Assembly: GCA_002189035.1 (NCBI GenBank)
Contig: NEEC01000021.1
Location: 1,302,001 to 1,366,000 of the forward strand
Direction: 5' to 3'
Origin: Utricularia gibba
Taxonomy: Eukaryota; Streptophyta; Magnoliopsida; Lamiales; Lentibulariaceae
DNA: 64,000 nucleotides
The notes beneath the pieces are model-generated. The model worked only from the letters and a program-made list of their open reading frames with translations. It was not told the origin of the DNA and ran no database searches. Positions 57,297-64,000 of the stretch are shown in pieces. The translations under genes and the position numbers were made by a program. Every line of letters begins with the position of its first letter. Position 1 is the first letter of the stretch.

Positions 57297-58216
57297 CTAT
57301 ATACACATGTATAGGTAGATCTGAGGGGGGGAGGATAGCATTACTACTTCCGGTGTTTTCTGCTTTCCTTTGACTGGATCAAACTTGCTCCAGACTTTTG
57401 TTTGAATTTTCCCACTGCTTTGTGCTTGCAAATTTGTGGGGTTTTCTGTTTAAGATATTTGATACAAACTTTGATTTGGGGTGTCACGAAAGCTGGGTCT
57501 TGGGAGCCGTCGGTTTTGGGTTCTGTGGATTTAGGGAATTGGGCGGGTGGGTGCCTGTGTTTATTACGTCTAGGTGGATTTTTTGGGGTTAATGCTTCGG
57601 AAAAGGGAACGGGTTATTGTGTGTCGTAAGTAGGAAGTTGGAAAAGCGTTAGGATTCTGAAGAGTTTTTCACTCGCGGTTGAATCTTTGCTGAGGGTAAA
57701 GTGGGAATCCCCTTTACTGATTTTACTCCTGCTTGTTCTTGTTGTCGATTGTATGAAACGGGTCACTTTTTGTTTCGTAACATCCGAAAGCCTTGTTACG
57801 GTCGGTCAAAACTTTGTCTTCCACTATCTTTCCATCAGTTATAGTTTTTTTTTTACAGTAACGAATTTGTTCTTGATATAATGATGTTGGTGCAAAAAGA
57901 TCACTGATAAATGTGGGTTTCTTGGTCGATTTCTAACTTTTCGATATAACTAAGCTGTTGAACTAGTTGGGATTGTATCAGGGAAAAGACCTTAGCATAT
58001 GGTTGCTTTGCGAAAAAAAGTTTGATTCCTAAACAGTTGTGTGAAAGCGGAGGTTCTTTTTATGTCAATAATTTTAAGATGGGTGTTTTTTTATGTTGGA
58101 AAAGCACCGTTTTTAGTTTAGTTTAATTGTTCGGATTCAGGTGGATAGCCTTTGTGAGAAGACAGTAGCTGTTATCTGGCAGATAATTATTGTTGGACAA
58201 AACTTTATTTGCTGGA
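57297..58216 (+). promoter_or_regulatory. BSK 5' leader with TATA-like site and probable leader intron
   Basis: GCTATATAC at about 57297-57305 is a TATA candidate. The long distance to the start codon, a donor-like GGTAAAG near 57695 and an acceptor-like TTCAG near 58140 suggest a 5' UTR intron. This is inference; no transcript is available. Confidence 0.4.
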
Positions 58217-61078
<2,862 letters not shown>

Positions 61079-62083
61079 TCCATGTCTTGATGGGGGTCTC
61101 ATCCGACCAACAGCAGCATGACTGCTAAAATTTGAACGGTTTTTTGGATGGTATTTAGGGGCAATTACAAAGATCTCTGAGAAACAAGTAAGAAGTGGTT
61201 TACTATGGTAATTCATTGTGGTTAAAATGCCTATTCTTTTGGGGGATGGGAATGGGGTCTGTTGTTTTGTTGGCTTTCTTATCTCTTGTGGTTCAAACAG
61301 AAGCCCATGTCATGTTATTGGAGAAGCCACTCATGCTATGCCATAGTTGCTGTATTTAAGTGGAGTTTTTGTATAGAGTGTTTCCTCATCTGCAGTCATT
61401 TGTATGGGAAGACATTGGATATCTTAACCAATTAAATTTGCTCTTCGCTCTGCTATCAAAAGAAAGTTGCACCCTACCAAAGAGGAAGGAACCCTTTCTT
61501 CTTTGATCTCATAAATTGCCATGAAAAGCACTTATATCGTTCTACTGTCAAGATAGTTCTAGCCTTTACAAAGTTAATGTACCTCGTACCTGCTCTTTGA
61601 TTTTTCATGTACAGTCATGAAAAATAGTTTAGTTATGCCATCCAAGAGATGATCCCATTCTCGTTCTTTGAGCTGATAAACTGTGATGAAAATAGTTGCA
61701 TCATCCCAGGAAAGACCTATGGCTCTCCTGTGCTGTCTTTTGATTGTGCTGTGTGGTAATAAAATACAGAATGAGCCATGCATTCTCCTTTGATTGTGCA
61801 TTTAACAAAGGAATGCACACAATTCAAGGCATTGTCTTCCATAGTTACATCAGAACAAGCCCCCTGTCATGCATACAACAACAAGGGAGGTGCTAGGACA
61901 TAGCCCAACTCAAAAACGACACATATAACATCATCATCTATCATGCAAAATGTTGGAAACCAACACCAACTCTACAAATCTTACATTATCCTTATATATT
62001 TGTCCGGAATGATGTCCAACTTTCATGCTCCCTGGTTAGCAGCTGTCTAACTAGCAGTCGAATGAATTGGAGAGGGCATTGCG
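61079..62083. other. 3' UTRs between convergent BSK and TDBD-protein genes
   Basis: No supported gene; ORFs here lack family features. The two genes converge. Confidence 0.45.
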
Positions 62084-63937
62084 TTAAATACCAACTTCAG
62101 GATTTGCAGCTTGAAATGATGCTGAGGAATGAGACATCAGTATTGTTTTTAAAAGCAGTCATTGGGCAAGTATCAATGAAAAGAAATGGGATTCGAACCT
62201 TTCCAAGCATCAAAGTTTTTCTGGTTGACAGGGGAACCAGTTGAATTTTGAATTGCTTCAAAGAGCTTTTCTGCTGGAGTGTTCTTCAGTTCTTGAACAA
62301 CAGCGTAGATGGTCTTTCCGTTTTCAAAGTAAATATGGTTGTTTGGATGTTTGGTTTTGCAACCAGCATGACACTCAAACTCGTAGGCATTCACAACCTG
62401 GAAAAACAGGGGTCAGTGTGAAAAGAAAAGAAAAAGCAGCACAAGAATACAAGATCACGGAAGCTCACACGGGATACTGAGCATTTGACCTTGGAAATCT
62501 TGCATTCCTCGCAGCTACAAAGATAACCAGTCCCTTTAATGACTCCACGCAGATTTTTCTGCAACGGTTAACCGAATGTCTTAACCTTCAGGGAGAATAA
62601 AGAAGGGAAATATAAAGGGTGTGGCTTTACTTTACCTCCCTCGACCAAGAAACGTATTTTACAGGAACACCATCCAGGATGCCAGTGGATAATAAGCTCT
62701 TTACGTTTGTAGGAAAGGCACTGGATGACCCTTTTTTGGATCTCACATCCTTATTCATTTGAGCCCCATCGGTTGCTGTCGTTGCTGCAGTCACTGCTAG
62801 CTGCTCTAAAGAATCTTTCCATCTCAATAAGCATCCAGATGGATGAATAGATGGTACCCCATCAGTTCTCAAGAATCTGTCTGAGTATTTTGCCTCGTCA
62901 ATTTTACAAGGGAAACCTCCATAGGATGTTTCCTGAGGCTTATCAAAAGTTTCCAAACTTGATGCATTTGTATCCTGCTTGTAAAGACCACCTACTGAAG
63001 CAATGATTGCATTATTCGGATTCCGAAGAGTACCATCAATGGCATTTCCCTTGGTATAATTCAAAAGACTGGACATGAAAGTTTCGTTTATTTTGCTGAA
63101 GACAGGATCCACACAGAAAAAATTCTCAGAAGCAGTTACCCGTGACATGTAATCCTTGTCATATTGCTCAACTAAGGAATTTGAATTGCCAGATCCGCTA
63201 TTCGAGGTTTGCACAATGGACAGGGCATCCTTGTCTACATCACTATAATATTGATTTGCAAACATGAAGTTTTCATATCTGTTGCCTGAACAGTGCTCAA
63301 ACGGGATAAAACTTTTATCATCTACCTTGCCGAATGTAGGATCCACAAAATCAGCACTATGAGCAGAGTTGTAAATAGATCTTCCATGCAAGTTATTAGT
63401 GCCACATTGTAAAGCAGAACCGATTAATTCTTCTCCAAGGTATAAAGAACTCCTGGGAAAATGAGGCAAGCAGTTTTCAGAGATACTCAACTCATCAGGC
63501 TGCACTTTCCCAAGACCAGCATTAAGAAATGAAGGATCTTTCTCCTCGGGCAACTGCATTGGAAAATCATCTGGCAAAATACTGCTGAACTGGTTCTGTA
63601 GACACTTATTTTTCATATCTACAGTTGCAGACCGAATGGATGCTTCACCCTTGTCAAGAACATCAAAATGGTGGTTGAGACCACGGACATTTCTTTCACT
63701 GGCATAATGAGAACTGAAAGCATCAGGCCATAAGGGAGTAGTTATCATTACAGGGCCAGCAGCACCATTCACAATATCAACTGCTTGCTTCTTGTTAAAC
63801 AGTAAATTTTGCTCGGTGGTATCCATCAGCCACTGATGCCCACGTTTCAGTTCAGTTCTTGCTAAAGCATCGAGGCTAAACTCTTCATTGGCCAAAGAAC
63901 CAGATCCATCAGGAAACCACATGTTCTTTGGAAAAGA
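62084..63937 (-). CDS. TDBD-type (Tify-binding-like, PF16135) nuclear protein, 5' end possibly outside window
   Basis: Four exons seen: 62636-63937, 62490-62558, 62199-62397, 62084-62121; about 535 residues. The large first exon is Ser/Asn-rich and lacks known domains until its end, where VKSLLSTGILDGVPVKYVSW leads into the TDBD fold: KNLRGVIKGTGYLCSCEECK, then NAYEFECHAGCKTKHPNNHI and the Tify-like YFENGKTIYAVVQELKNTP. The last exon ends ASFQAANPEVGI. Plant relatives (some with PHD fingers) have this module and are thought to act in transcription. Whether the start codon is the ATG overlapping the acceptor-like CATGCAG at 63938-63944, or lies in an upstream exon beyond 64000, is uncertain; homologues begin MSF, which favours an upstream exon ending in ATG. 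Confidence 0.78.
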
Positions 63938-64000
63938 CTGCATGAAGCAAATACTTCACAAAATGGTAGCTATAAAAGATCACAGCATGTACATAAGCAT

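Overview
This is a gene-dense piece of a plant nuclear genome, from a eudicot and possibly an asterid (the asterid guess is inference). The evidence is many short GT-AG introns with T-rich acceptors, AT-rich intergenic DNA around GC-richer exons, and plant-only families: major latex protein, MATH-BTB, PALE CRESS, OSCA, PORR, IPT, XTH, GAUT, MLO, BSK and CRM. There is no bacterial-style operon, CRISPR array or rRNA. Exon boundaries were worked out by hand from reading frame, splice signals and remembered family sequences, so they are careful predictions, not transcript-supported facts.

Layout. 0-7 kb: the 5' part of an ATG18-family autophagy gene, then a Bet v 1/MLP gene lying between two long inverted-repeat (foldback) elements; one of these has a 9-bp flanking direct repeat typical of Mutator-like transposons. 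A small orphan ORF follows. 7-21 kb: a MATH-BTB cluster made of a dead copy, a tandem copy with frame breaks, and an intact copy on the other strand with a repetitive acidic tail. Between them sit PAC (PALE CRESS) and an OSCA1-type mechanosensitive channel. 22-36 kb: a 45-codon DEVIL/ROTUNDIFOLIA-like peptide gene, a PORR RNA-splicing factor, a cytokinin isopentenyltransferase, a p31comet-like gene, a peroxisomal acyl-activating enzyme (AAE17/18) and an XTH. 36-40 kb: a GC-rich tandem array (about 150-bp unit, about 16 units) lying between two direct repeats of 550-630 bp. 40-64 kb: GAUT9-like, an unnamed PAN/apple-like membrane protein, RPL32, CNX5/MOCS3, an MLO with a Gly-His repeat loop, a cytochrome P450 relic, the complex I ferredoxin C1-FDX head-to-head with a CRM-domain factor, a BSK receptor-like pseudokinase, and a TDBD-type nuclear protein that may continue past the right edge.

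How the genes relate. These are independent plant genes and do not form one pathway. Several serve organelles (PAC, PORR factor, C1-FDX, CRM factor, AAE); three act in the wall or apoplast and its synthesis (XTH, GAUT, MLO loop); two are signalling genes (BSK, RTFL-like peptide) and one makes a hormone (IPT). I found no cluster that looks like a new biosynthetic or defence system.

Main caution. Seven otherwise full-length genes (IPT, AAE, XTH, GAUT, PAN/apple-like, MLO, CRM) carry one to three single-base frame breaks, almost all apparent one-base losses in short G or C runs, and MATH-BTB copy B has breaks of the same kind. Restoring the base in thought returns the family length and correct intron phases each time. 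I read this as consensus-sequence error, not mass gene death. Automatic ORF calling will split these genes.
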